The notes under the pieces: model-generated | What the model saw: the letters and a program-made list of their open reading frames with translations, nothing else | What the model was told of the DNA's origin: nothing | Database searches by the model: none | Program-made: the position numbers and the translations under genes | In this document: positions 1 through 9,139 of the stretch, one piece after another | How positions within the stretch are numbered: the first letter of the stretch is position 1 | Layout of the letters: the number at the start of each line of letters is the position of its first letter | Source of the DNA: Hypsibius dujardini | Taxonomy: Eukaryota; Tardigrada; Eutardigrada; Parachela; Hypsibiidae | Assembly: GCA_001579985.1 (NCBI GenBank) | Contig: LRSR01002721.1 | Span: forward strand, 1 to 25,155 | Direction of reading: 5' to 3' | DNA length: 25,155 nt

Positions 1-23
1 TTTCACCCCTTTGCCCCCCCTTA

Positions 24-180
24 CCATGAGGGTTCCTGGTTGTGACTTGTAAGTACCCTAAACGCGCCTCTGCCGCACGCCTAGTGTGAGCGGGTAAAAG
101 GCATATGCAGGAATTTGTGCCTAGAGCAGAGTAAGCTTCTCTGCTGGATAGCAATTAAAAGCCATTGTTTCTAGACCGAT
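24..180 (+). ncRNA. Candidate spliced-leader (SL) RNA gene, copy A
   Basis: The element has the parts of an SL RNA in the right order. A short leader (ATG at 26-28, ending TGTGACTT at 48) is followed directly by a perfect donor GTAAGT (49-54). A stem-loop comes next: CCGC 73-76 plus ACGC 77-80, loop CTA, then GTGT 84-87, a GA bulge and GCGG 90-93. An Sm-site-like AATTTGTG lies at 112-119, the same string as the U1 snRNA Sm site. It ends in a 3' hairpin of 7 bp (AGCAGAG 125-131 with CTCTGCT 139-145). GGGT near 30 can also pair with ACCC at 55-58, enclosing the donor. All these parts are conserved in a second copy at 9880-10040. The true 5' end and promoter are not visible because the window starts just upstream. 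Alternatives are another Sm-class RNA or a short interspersed repeat; no tRNA-type A and B boxes were found. Confidence 0.5.
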
Positions 181-192
181 CGCAGCTGTGTA

Positions 193-214
193 TTCTGCCT
201 GAAGCACGTTGCAA
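193..214 (+). promoter_or_regulatory. Conserved upstream block of the defensin-LRR gene, copy 1
   Basis: This 22-bp block matches 16913-16934 at 18 of 22 positions. It lies 153 bp before the start codon here and 166 bp before it in copy 2. Most other upstream sequence has diverged, so the block may be a regulatory element or simply the edge of the duplication. Confidence 0.35.
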
Positions 215-345
215 CCAACCTGCCTCGGAGCTTCCCGAGCCGTCCACTATATGAAAGTCAAAGTATATGGCACCTCGTCCAATTGTAATTATAATACTTT
301 ATTCGCCTTTGTGCCATCGATTTTGATGATTTAACAGTTCCGCCG

Positions 346-3300
346 ATGGAACTCTTCAGATCACCGACGTGCGTAAGCTTAATTCTGCTAACGACGTTGT
401 TCTTTAGGCTTTGCCGGGGCAAGGACAATCTCTGTATCAGCGAAACCTATGATGGGCAGTGTGAGGACGACGACAACCCAGCATGCAGCCAGTCCTGCAA
501 AGATGAGAGTCGAAGTGGCGGAAAATGCGAACGCCTTAGGAACATCAAGGTCTGCTACTGCGACGGATGCCCAGGCACAACAGGTAAAAGAACGGAGGCA
601 TCTTCAAATAAACCTCATAAACAGCCAATTGTTTTTTTCGAAACTGCTGAATGAATATTTTTTATTACTAGTGTGCCCATCTGAAACTGTTTAAAAAGCT
701 TGGAATGTGATGCTATAAGAATGTTTTTAAAGTAAATCTTAAATTTGTCATCTCAACAGGTTTCCCGTCTATGTCAGACAGATGGTTCCATGCACATTTC
801 CAGTGGTCATAGTATTACACAGAAAATATATTTCTTTCATGCCCGGCGGCTGATTCTTACTTTCTCTAACTTTTGTCAGAATACTGTAGCAGAGCATGTG
901 TACTTCAAAATTCTTTAAAAGGCTACCGACTGCCAACGTTCTCGCATATGATTGGCCAATGTAGTCTAGGGAGCCCTACTTGTCAGACAAAAGTGTATAT
1001 CAAGCTCGAACGTTCGAATTGTAATTTCGGACATACTTCATTCAACACGAGTGTTTCGAAATTTTAGGAAGTTTGCTCAATAACATTTAAAACTGGAATT
1101 GGCTGAGCTCCTCGGTCTTTCCATCGATCGCATCAATTGCTAGAGTTACTATTTATTAAAAAAATGTATTCTGCAATAAAAAAATGCTAAATGTTAAATT
1201 TCTTAATCACAAAATTAATTTCAGATTTGTCTAGCACAAAAAGTTACGTTGAGATAAGTTGAGGGTACGTGTGCTCACAGACGGAAGCGCGTGAATGTAG
1301 AGCGCCACCTTTTATTTATTTAACTTCAAATTGTTTCAGATTTTTTTTACTTATAATTTAAGCGATCAGTTAATTTTCAGTTGTGCGAATTTCTACAGTA
1401 CACTCTAGTCCGAAAGGGACTACAGTACTGCAACAGTACTGCAACTTAGAGGACCTCGTCGCTTCGCTCCTCGGTCTAATTAATTAGATATAGAAAAGAA
1501 TAAACTAAATTTGATCATTCGTTCAATCAACTGATCGCCTAAATTATAAGTAACAAAACAACTGAAACAATTTGAAGTTAAAAGTAACAAAACATCTAAA
1601 ACAATCTAAAAAAGCACAACAAATTGTTTCCTAAAACATTTTTTAGCTCCAATCAATCAATCAACAGGGCTGCAGTGTAATCAAGCAATCAAGCGAGAGT
1701 TTTGTAGAGCTACTGAATAAGAAACAGGAAAAATAATCGTTGCGACATTGGTCAGTGTTAAATAACGACTGCGATGTGTGCGATTGATTGTAATATTGCT
1801 CGCGTTGTATTGATTACATCTCCTATCAATCAATGCATCAATTTGCAGCCGTGACCGGTTTAGTTGCAAAATGTCGTACAGAGAAAACTCAAATCGATGT
1901 TACCGGCCACTGTTCAGAAACGGATTAAAAGATTGAGAAACAGTTGGGCTTTCCAAAATTATCAAATGTATTACGATAACTCATAACTAAGAATTTTTTT
2001 AAAGTAAATCTTAAATTTATTGTACTGATTTGAAAAAATCCCTTCATCTAGGTAAAACGAAATATTTAAAATACAAGTCTTATTTAATTATAATAAACAA
2101 ATAACGCTGCAACTGGAAAGCAACAACATCCATAAACATTTTGAATGTAAATTTGGCACAAAAAAATGCATTGCGAGTTTGGCAGTGGGATATTTGGTAA
2201 TATTTTTCATTCTGATCTTTGCAATTGACGTTTGCGAAACCACAGAAAATTCATTTTGTGAAATATTTTAATTCATGATTTCGAAATGTAATTTCACGTT
2301 GCTGGTTTTGTTGCGGTGACGCTAGTGCAGCCGCCTTGTTGAATTATGTAATATTTATTTCTAGTTGTTATTATTGTATTTGTTAAATAATTAATTAGTG
2401 TGTCAGAACCCCAATCTAATGAGTTCTTAGATATAAATAAAACTTCTCACAATTGTTTTCAGTAATTTTCCAGGACTTTAAAATTTGATTGTTTTGCTAA
2501 TATCTGCGCCGTATTTTGTATTTTTCATGGTATATCTTTTTTTTACAGATTTTCAAAATAGATTTGACAAATTCTAGATTTCGTAAAAAAGGCATAACTT
2601 CACAAATTTCACAAACTTCACATCACTTTTCACAGCGCTTTTTATACCGTGCCATGTCATGTTCGAAGTCCATGTGATTTTGCCTTTAAGACGAGCTGTC
2701 TACTTAATTTCAACTTTCGAAGACAACAATGTATATACCCCGCACCTCAATTGCATTATTGTTTCGGAGAATTGTAGTAGTGACCCGAAGACCTTCGATC
2801 ACGCCGGGTGGATCGACCATGAACCCGCTGTTGGAGCAGGTTCTACGGCGGTCTGCGACTCAACCGAAGCCGAACTTTACCCTCAGCGCCATATCAGCCG
2901 AAGACTGCGCTGCTCTCAACACTGACAACTGCTTCCTCCATGGAAATTTTGATAGAAAACGAGGTTTATTATCCGGCAACTGCGATCCTGATAGAGGACT
3001 CTTCACCAGCTGCAATTCCAGTGCTGGCGAAATTGAAACCAAGTATTTCCTGCTGAAGGTAAAAGACTTGCGTGCCAGCCGGGGAATGGAATTAAATCTA
3101 TACGGGAAGCGCCGGTTAACCAAACAAATGTTTGACCCAGTTGCTGACATTCTGGTCAGGCTATATGTTTCGGATTTTCCACAATTCTCTGTAGCCCTTT
3201 TCGCTTCAGCGTCCATCAAACTGACCACACTTCAAGACTTGATCTTCCACGAATGCCAAGGGATAGTGATTCAACGAGATGACTTTCTTCCGTTTCCTTC

Positions 3301-3661
3301 ACTGAGATCTTTGAACTTTGGAGGAAGTACAATTGCATCCATTAATGAGAATGCATTCGATTCGTTGCTGTACCTACGACACATCACTTTCGAAAATCAC
3401 ATACTTTGGAGGCTGTCCTTTGAAAACCTACGTCATCTTAATCTGCTCCATTGCAGTGTGGAATATAAATGGCTTCGCGATTGGCTACAACGACGTTCGT
3501 ACTTGATTTCACCAAAAAAATTCGGTGAATTATATGATGTTGGAGGTATTGAGAGCTATCGTTATAACAAATATGATGCATTCATTGCCGTTGACTGTGC
3601 GTCAAGCGAGTTGGTCACCCGCGAAGAGGATGCACCCTTTTCGTCCCTAATGGAATTTTAG
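346..3661 (+). CDS. Secreted drosomycin-like CSab peptide fused to an LRR domain, copy 1 (two exons)
   Basis: Exon 1 is 346-583 and exon 2 is about 2778-3661, giving about 373 aa. Residues 1-25 form a signal peptide (hydrophobic SLILLTTLFF). Residues 30-76 hold eight cysteines spaced C-x8-C-x7-C-x3-C-x9-C-x8-C-x1-C-x2-C. Apart from the fifth gap this is the spacing of Drosophila drosomycin, an antifungal CSab defensin; GGKC and CYC supply the GxC and CxC of the fold. The donor (AACAG|GTAAAA) is phase 1, and the acceptor (TTGTAG at 2777, or 3 nt later) keeps frame into exon 2. Exon 2 has a linker with several cysteines, then LRR-like segments (LTTLQDLIF, FPSLRSLNF, AFDSLLYLRHITF, LRHLNLLHC) and an LRRCT-like WLRDWL. 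The role is inferred as extracellular and antimicrobial or recognition-related. An acceptor-like TTTAACAG ends 8 nt before the ATG. The paralogue at 17079 has the same two-part layout. Confidence 0.72.
584..2777 (+). other. Intron 1 of defensin-LRR copy 1
   Basis: This intron of about 2.2 kb is AT-rich, with scattered AATC repeats and one inverted repeat at 1321-1580. I see no credible exon in it. The homologous intron of copy 2 is only about 0.74 kb and carries a different insertion. Confidence 0.55.
1321..1580. repeat. Inverted repeat (hairpin element) in intron 1
   Basis: Left arm 1321-1373 and right arm 1528-1580 are imperfect reverse complements (TAACTTCAAATTGTTTCAG against CTGAAACAATTTGAAGTTA, with TTATAATTTA and CGATCAGTT blocks inside). 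The loop holds tandem AGTACTGCAAC units and a TCGTCGCTTCGCTCCTCGG string; a related string occurs at about 19545-19570. It is probably a small non-autonomous element; I cannot assign a family. Confidence 0.6.
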
Positions 3662-4440
3662 AAATAATACACATGTTTTGATCCAGCGCACATTCTCTGC
3701 TCTAGAGATACCGCTACATTGAAGTCATTTGTGGTCGACTGGATTGAAGGGATCTGACAAAGAAAAATGAACCATTCGCATTCTGTTCTTTGAATGTGAG
3801 TATGTAAGGATGATTTGATACAGGAAAAAAACGAATTTCGCGTATAATCATTGTTGAGAGAAAACGTGCGCATAAACAGATGCGCATTGTAGTGTAGTGT
3901 ACTGCTGCTGGACTATCCGTAAAACAAATTAAATTCGAAAAACAAAGGATCTGTTCCCCTCCCCTTACGTGTTTTACAAGTTAACGCAAAAAGCTTGGTC
4001 CTGTACGCCCCTCATCCAATTTTGCGGAAGTCATTTGGGAGGGCTATACAACTGTATTCCGCGACGTTCATAGAAGATTCCAATAAGAGGTAAATCACTA
4101 ATGGTTGTAAAAAATAAAAGGAGGGTACAAGAAAGAACTTGTTGCTCGAGCAATCCCGCCCCCCCCCCCCGCGATGTTAGTGTTGTTCGAGTTCCTAATA
4201 CGAATTTGTGTGTTCCGAATTTCTTTACGAGGAAGGTCATTTAAATAATTCATTTTTTTGAATAAATATTACACATAATTTAAAAAACTTAAGATACTAT
4301 CATTATAGTTCCAATTATAGTTTCAAGTATAGCTTCTTTCGTAGACTCTAAATCGTACAAATGTGTTCACGTAATTCAATATTTTGCAGAAAGCCTTAAA
4401 AACTACTCGCGCAAAATGCACAACTGACCCGTTAATCGTT
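3662..4440. other. Intergenic region between convergent genes
   Basis: This lies between the ends of the plus-strand defensin-LRR gene and the minus-strand BEN-like gene. It contains a run of about 12 C at 4159-4170 and AT-rich DNA. No supported gene was found. Confidence 0.5.
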
Positions 4441-5922
4441 TCAATTGGATATCCTACCATAGAGTGCCTTGATGCATTTGCTGCCAAACAGCTTAGCAAA
4501 TCCGACAGATCGTTGTTTCACCGCGCGAGCTCGAATGATATCGGCAGGTGCGATCAGCAATTCCCACAAGAATTTGTTGCAGCACTTTTTCAGAGAGTCC
4601 GATTCCTTCTCCAGCGACGTGAGATCGGCACGACTAACCCACATTGGCGCATCCGCGGTGCCGATATTTATGGATATCGATAGGTCCACAGCACCCGGTT
4701 CGTTCAAAAACGAAAAGTCCACACCGACAATTTCTATAAATCGAAATAAAATGACATCAGAGGTAACAGAATGCCATTTTTTTCGGACTGACAAACGCTT
4801 TGATGATAAACAAAACTTCATTCAAAAAAAATGCTGTCGAATGGGTCATATTGGAGGGTTTGTATCATTATTGTTATTTCAATAATTTTAGGTTTTGTAT
4901 GTTAAAAAAAACTAAAACAGGACAAATGGATTCGAAAATAAATAACACTGATGTTGTACTTGAAGTAACCCTGCAGTATTGTCTCGTCAAAAGCTCCCCC
5001 CCCCCTTGATAATTTTGAAGCATCATTAAGCGAACATGAAAATTCTTACCAAGCTTTTCGGGCTTTTTGGACCCCTTTCTTGGTATGCACAATTTCAGGG
5101 ACTGGTCATAGCCGAGGACTTTCTCTTTTTCTGCAAATAAATAAGCGAGATCTAATTAAGTTTATAAACCTAACCAAATAACGAACTTTAATTCAGTAAA
5201 ATTGGTACAAATTCTTACCAAATGTTTTTTCCATAAAACGGACAAGCTTGTCTTCGAATTGTGCTGTCCGGGGCTTTGTCATATGACCTGGAATAACAAA
5301 CCAGCTAAATAATTTCGATATGACAGGATGATCGTCGAATAACACAAAATCAAGGAACTAACGTTGGGCCCGCATGCGATATTTGTCAGGAAAATCAGAA
5401 TGAACGTTCGTTCGTCGAAGGAATTCGAGTCAACGTTATCGCCAATATCCTCCTGAACTGGAAAATTAACATTTTATAAACAGATATAAACAGACACGCG
5501 GGGGAGGGGATGTTCAGATAGATAAACAAACAGACAGATAGACAAGCGGACAAACACGCAATGACAAACAGACAGAAGGACATACAGAAAGCCAGCCAGT
5601 CAGAGAGACAGACATGCAAACAGAGAGAACGATAACTCAAGATAAATATACGAGCTGATCAGCTTTCCTGAGGAAAGTATAAATGTAATATTGAGTGCAG
5701 GCACAACAGAAACTACATGAAATATAGAGCCCAAAGACCTGCATTACCTACAGACAACAGGAGACAAGAACATAAGTCACAAACAAATGCGGAATGGCAA
5801 TTATGAATACAATTGGTTTCAGAGATCCCTTCCCGAGCTGCGATGTTAGCAATCGCCTCTTCCGGCTCCACTCGGGAGTTTGCGGTCTCAGCTGAACCCA
5901 ACATGTCGAGCCCATCCCGCAT
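4441..5922 (-). CDS. BEN-domain-like protein, five exons
   Basis: The exons on the minus strand, in transcript order, are 5811-5922, about 5359-5457, 5219-5287, 5050-5130 and 4441-4733. Together they encode about 217 aa. Every junction is phase 1 and most have good GTAAG or TTNCAG sites; the donor near 5359 is weak, and a better-looking GTTAGT donor 4 nt away would break the frame. The N-terminus is acidic (MRDGLDMLGS, VEPEEAIANIAARE). The middle is basic (HMTKPRTAQFEDKLVRFMEK, CIPRKGSKKPEKL). The last exon has an ISINIG, VSRADL, SDSLKK, FLWELL, IRARAV, KCIKAL progression that resembles a BEN domain, a DNA- or protein-binding fold of transcription regulators. The BEN call is pattern recognition only. 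The start at 5922 follows a good acceptor (CTTTCACTGCAG, exon edge 5953) with an in-frame stop further upstream. No near polyadenylation signal was seen. Confidence 0.55.
5465..5635. repeat. Degenerate CAGA/TGTC tetranucleotide tract
   Basis: Imperfect ACAG/GACA units fill most of the intron upstream of exon 2 of the minus-strand BEN-like gene. On the sense strand of that gene it reads CTGT/TGTC. The apparent Ser-Val-Cys-Leu peptides in this tract are translations of the repeat, not genes. Confidence 0.8.
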
Positions 5923-6285
5923 GCTTCGGTTAAGGTCCCGATCGGCGGCGAAACTGCAGTGAAAGACCTCCTATTCCTCTGCATAGGCTCGGACTAATCG
6001 CTCAAACTGTTGCTTCGCATGCTCGTGTTCGCAGCCGTGGTCTCTGAACCGCTGCGGTTGTCGTGCTGTGACCTCGTTTCGACGTGAAGATCGATATCTC
6101 CCGTTTCTGCTCCAATTTCATCCTGGACGAGTTTAAAGCGGGAGCTCCGGGTGACTTCTACCTGTTCGGTTATTTTGGACGTTTGGTCAGGTTAACGCCT
6201 GATATTTTGCGTTTGGGGCGGCCGGAAATTGTGAACGGCAGATACATAATCCGTACTCAACAGGCACTGTTCAACATACAGTAGT
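5923..6285. other. Upstream region of the BEN-like gene, ambiguous open frames
   Basis: Both strands are open here. On the plus strand 6084-6284 reads 66 codons; on the minus strand two overlapping frames read 40-60 hydrophilic codons. One of the minus frames runs into the BEN-like start region but is interrupted by a TAG at about 5970. It may be a 5' exon, an outron or chance. I do not assign a gene. Confidence 0.3.
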
Positions 6286-6364
6286 ACTCCGAGCAATACA
6301 TCCATAATAGAACGCACAATCGTGCAAATAAATCAACAGCCAAACAAATAATTTGTAAGAAGTG

Positions 6365-6490
6365 GAGGCAGATAGTCTAAAAGACAAAAACACGGACCGA
6401 CAGTCAGACACACAAACACATACAAACAGAAAAACAGACAGATACACAGAAAGACAGAAAGGCAGACAGACAGACCGACAGACAGACACA
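6365..6490. repeat. Degenerate CAGA tetranucleotide tract
   Basis: Imperfect GACA/CAGA units occupy this stretch and end near 6488. It lies between the minus-strand BEN-like gene and the next minus-strand exon. The interval from 6490 to 6808 shows nothing else that I can support. Confidence 0.8.
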
Positions 6491-6808
6491 GCCGTTTGAG
6501 CATTGAAGCAAGCTTTATTTGGGAAGAATGCAGAATAGGATACTCATGTTAAAAAGCCTATATGTTTTTGGCACATCTATACGTTTGTTTCGGTGTTTCC
6601 GACTGAGACCGCAGAACAAAGAAGGACCATTATTATGGCCACACACAGTATCTCGTGCCTCTCGTCTCACATAATTTCTCATCTCTTCTTTTCCCATCTT
6701 TCATCCAGTAATACAGTACAGCATCCTAAATATGATATTCTTACAATGCACCAAACCATGCGAGCAGAACCATGTGCCATTCAACATGTTGTTACTACAT
6801 TGTAATCA

Positions 6809-7213
6809 CTAAACAGTGCCCTGTGCTGCTTCTAGTTTCGCTAGACTCTTCTTACTAAGAGATAACTTGTGCTCAAAAACCTTTACAATCTTTTCCCACT
6901 GTGCTATCTTCTCTTGAATCATTGTACCTGCAATAAAAAACAATATACTAAACGTGTATACGATAATTATGTCCATTGGAAATGAATAGCTTTATTATTA
7001 ACAATCACTGAAACGCAGAAACGCTAAAATACCTAAAAGAGCAAGGATCGCAACACCGAAACAAACACTGTATTTTTTAAACATGGATACCCTGTACTGC
7101 GTTCTTACCCTTTGATTTTATTGGAGGTTTGTAATGCCGTTGTTGCTGATCCGGATGAACCCATCCAGGGTCTCTGCCTGCTGCAGTTGCTGTATGATTT
7201 CTCCAAAGATGTC
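6809..7213 (-). CDS. Unrecognised minus-strand gene, last two exons
   Basis: The terminal exon is complement 6809-6927, with acceptor TTTATTGCAG and stop TAG. It encodes a Lys/Glu-rich helix (MIQEKIAQWEKIVKVF, KLSLSKKSLAKLEAAQ) that looks like a coiled coil. A candidate preceding exon is complement 7109-7213, ending AAGG|GTAAGA. Its phase-1 frame joins correctly to the terminal exon, giving a His/Gln/Pro-rich stretch (WVHPDQQQRHYKPPIKSKG). A competing frame of that exon (EIIQQLQQAETLDGF) looks more protein-like but meets a stop before the donor. The acceptor of 7109-7213 would lie in a GACA repeat without a pyrimidine tract, which weakens this exon. The family is unknown and the 5' end was not found. 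Confidence 0.35.
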
Positions 7214-7222
7214 CTGTCTGTA

Positions 7223-7271
<49 letters not shown>

Positions 7272-7392
7272 GCCTATCTATCTTTCAGTCTGCTGTTAGC
7301 CTGTCTGTGTGTCTATCCATCTGCATGTCTGTCTGTCTGTCTACATTTTAGTCTGTCTGTCTATCTGTCTGTCTGTATTTATCTCTCCGTCT
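7214..7392. repeat. TGTC microsatellite with degenerate flank
   Basis: Twelve perfect CTGT-type units (7225-7272) are followed by about 120 bp of decayed units. This is the purest array of the family in the window; the others (5465, 6365, 21320, 22230) are degenerate. Confidence 0.9.
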
Positions 7393-7452
7393 AGGCTTGT
7401 TCTTCTCACCATTTGCGAGTACATTCATAATTTTGTCTTTGCTCACGTTCAG

Positions 7453-7598
7453 ACGTCCGTAACCAATCCGTGCCTGTGGCCTTCGACGCGGCGTCTTTCT
7501 TGGCTCAGATGGACTTTAGCGGTTATATTTTATCCCGGACTACTGTCCCTTCCAAATTGATCAACCGAAGTGTGCAAAATATATACGGCACTTTGTAG
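7453..7598 (+). CDS. Possible terminal exon of an unknown plus-strand gene
   Basis: After a pyrimidine-rich acceptor (TTTGCTCACGTTCAG, ending 7452) a frame of 47 codons runs to TAG at 7596-7598. It includes VRNQSVPVAFDAASFLAQMD and VPSKLINRSVQNIYGTL, which has ordinary protein composition. No upstream exon was identified and the family is unknown. The reverse strand here has stops in all frames. Confidence 0.25.
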
Positions 7599-8111
7599 TA
7601 TAGCACCATTTTGTTATTATCCGGGGCTGAAGAGTGAGGACCTCGTGCCAATGCGCAAAGTGCACGAGAAAAGCATTTTTGGCTGATACACATTTAGGCA
7701 CATTCGGCTTCATAGTTTTTGAGTGCGCAAAGTTTTCTGGAATTCCCGGCCAGATTCTGGTTCGATGTACATTTAAACAGTTAAAATGTCTGGGATTTAT
7801 TGTCAGAATGACGGATTTGGATGGGCTCGCTTGGTTTTGAAAAGAGAGAACCAAATGTCTTTATGTTTATGTGCGAATAGCCGGGATACGAATTTTCGCC
7901 TGATACGATTTTTCTGTAAGGACAAATTGTCGGGACACCCATGTGTCTGGGTATGAAATGTACCCGGATATACGAATTGAGAGGTACAGTACGATATGTC
8001 GGTTTATGAGTTGTCTGGAAATGAAATATCGTGGCGCCACATGATTGATGTGGCACTGCAAAGTTGCGGCACTAACAAGTAAGGCCTGGTCGGGCGGCGC
8101 CATCCAAGGTG
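7599..8111. other. Intergenic, no supported gene
   Basis: The stretch includes loosely repeated strings such as TGCGCAAAG (about 7650 and 7725) and CCGGGATACGAATT/CCCGGATATACGAATT (about 7880 and 7965). These may be remnants of a repeat. Open frames on both strands lack recognisable features. Confidence 0.4.
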
Positions 8112-8168
8112 TGCCGCGCGGCAGGGTCTCGTTTAATGTCCTTACAAGTCGGAACCAGGACTCCTCAT
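8112..8168 (-). pseudogene. Truncated SL-RNA-like copy C, inverted
   Basis: On the minus strand this reads the same leader as copies A and B (ATG at 8168-8166, then TCCTGGTT and GACTT). A GTAAGG donor and CTGCCGCG follow. The second stem collapses to a 12-bp palindrome TGCCGCGCGGCA (8112-8123). The Sm-like site and 3' hairpin are absent. Its upstream edge abuts the mariner-like end at 8170. It is probably a dead, truncated copy. Confidence 0.6.
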
Positions 8169-8169
8169 A

Positions 8170-9139
8170 CCGGGTGACAACTTATTTTTGAACATTTTCT
8201 TCAACAGCTCGTACGTCAACGGAATACACAAAAAACACAAAAAATTAAAACAGCCAAAAGATAAACAATTTTATACTTAACAATAAACTTAATTGCATGA
8301 TTTCAATCCATCAATCAATGGCGCGTTCATGTGTGAAAAAACAAAGATGACCAGAAATTAGCGATGGCTCCATTGTCTTTTATGCTCAAATGCCTCACAC
8401 TCCTTCTTTCAGTATATTTTTCAGTTTATGCTCGTTTGAGACAAAACCAATTTTGGCTAGTTGCGCCTTGAATCGGGTGAGTAAGGATGAAAACAATTTG
8501 CAAAGGCTGTATATCTGAGACAGAAAAATTCTCGGATTGACAGAAGGGAAGTTTTCTTCCCAGAAAGTTGCTCCTGACGCTTGCAGCGGTGTCCCAATCT
8601 GAAGTTCAATCACATAAGACTATGAATGGCACCACAGCCTCGCCAAAACTCGTTTTTGTAAAATAAATTTATTCTGATTTGTGGGTAGAGGGAATTGGTG
8701 AAATTCAAGCTTGAAAGCTGCGACTCATAATCAGCCATTAAGGGTAGCGAAAAAAGATCCCCTCGTGTTCAGCGAGGTCAGCGGAAACTACTTGAACTTC
8801 TTCCCATCGTATATTTGGCTGAAACACTTGTTGTATCAACGATTACTAACAAAATTTGCAATGTTTGTTTACATTGGCGAAAGTCTGGATAATGATTGCA
8901 GACTTCAATATATTCAATCTTTAGTAACTGATGTGAAATCCAAGGGACTTTTGGCAATTTCGGTGCTCTGGGAAGACCGTGAAAAAAAGTAAACAAAGCC
9001 AGCTTCCAACAAACTGGAGACCACAATACTAGAGAGAAGAAGTTTCTTTAATCAAATGAGTGCTGACCCACTTTCTTTCTGTGTAAGGGAGGCGCGCTGC
9101 CGCTTTTTTAGTTTCGTTCAAAAATAAGTTGACACGTGT
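8170..9139. mobile_element. Mariner-like element defined by a terminal inverted repeat pair
   Basis: The left end 8170-8193 (ACAACTTATTTTTGAAC core) and right end 9116-9139 (GTTCAAAAATAAGTTG core) are reverse complements over about 20 of 24 bases, and the ends are about 970 bp apart. Such ends suit Tc1/mariner elements. A TA precedes the left end, but I see no matching TA at the right. The inside has two open frames, complement 8395-8613 and 8711-8992 (93 codons), neither of which shows a transposase motif I recognise. It may be a deletion derivative or a decayed copy. Confidence 0.5.

Noticed and set aside
1105-1135. Fragment of the YWTD exon, from CTCGGTCTTTCCATCGAT resembling CTCGGTCTCGCCATCGAT at 10059
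   Set aside because: The match is about 25 bp with no extension, so it is not convincing as a gene fragment.
1385-1435. Hammerhead ribozyme, suggested by TAGTCCGAAAGGGACTA
   Set aside because: The CTGATGA core and the rest of the conserved nucleotides are absent on either strand.
7112-7394. Cys/Ser/Val/Leu-rich proteins (also in 5395-5640, 6271-6489, 21230-22070)
   Set aside because: These are translations of TGTC/GACA repeats in several frames, not genes.
8711-8992. 93-codon open frame and the opposing frame at 8395-8613 as host genes
   Set aside because: Both sit between matched mariner-like inverted ends and neither shows a motif I recognise, so I list them only as content of that element.
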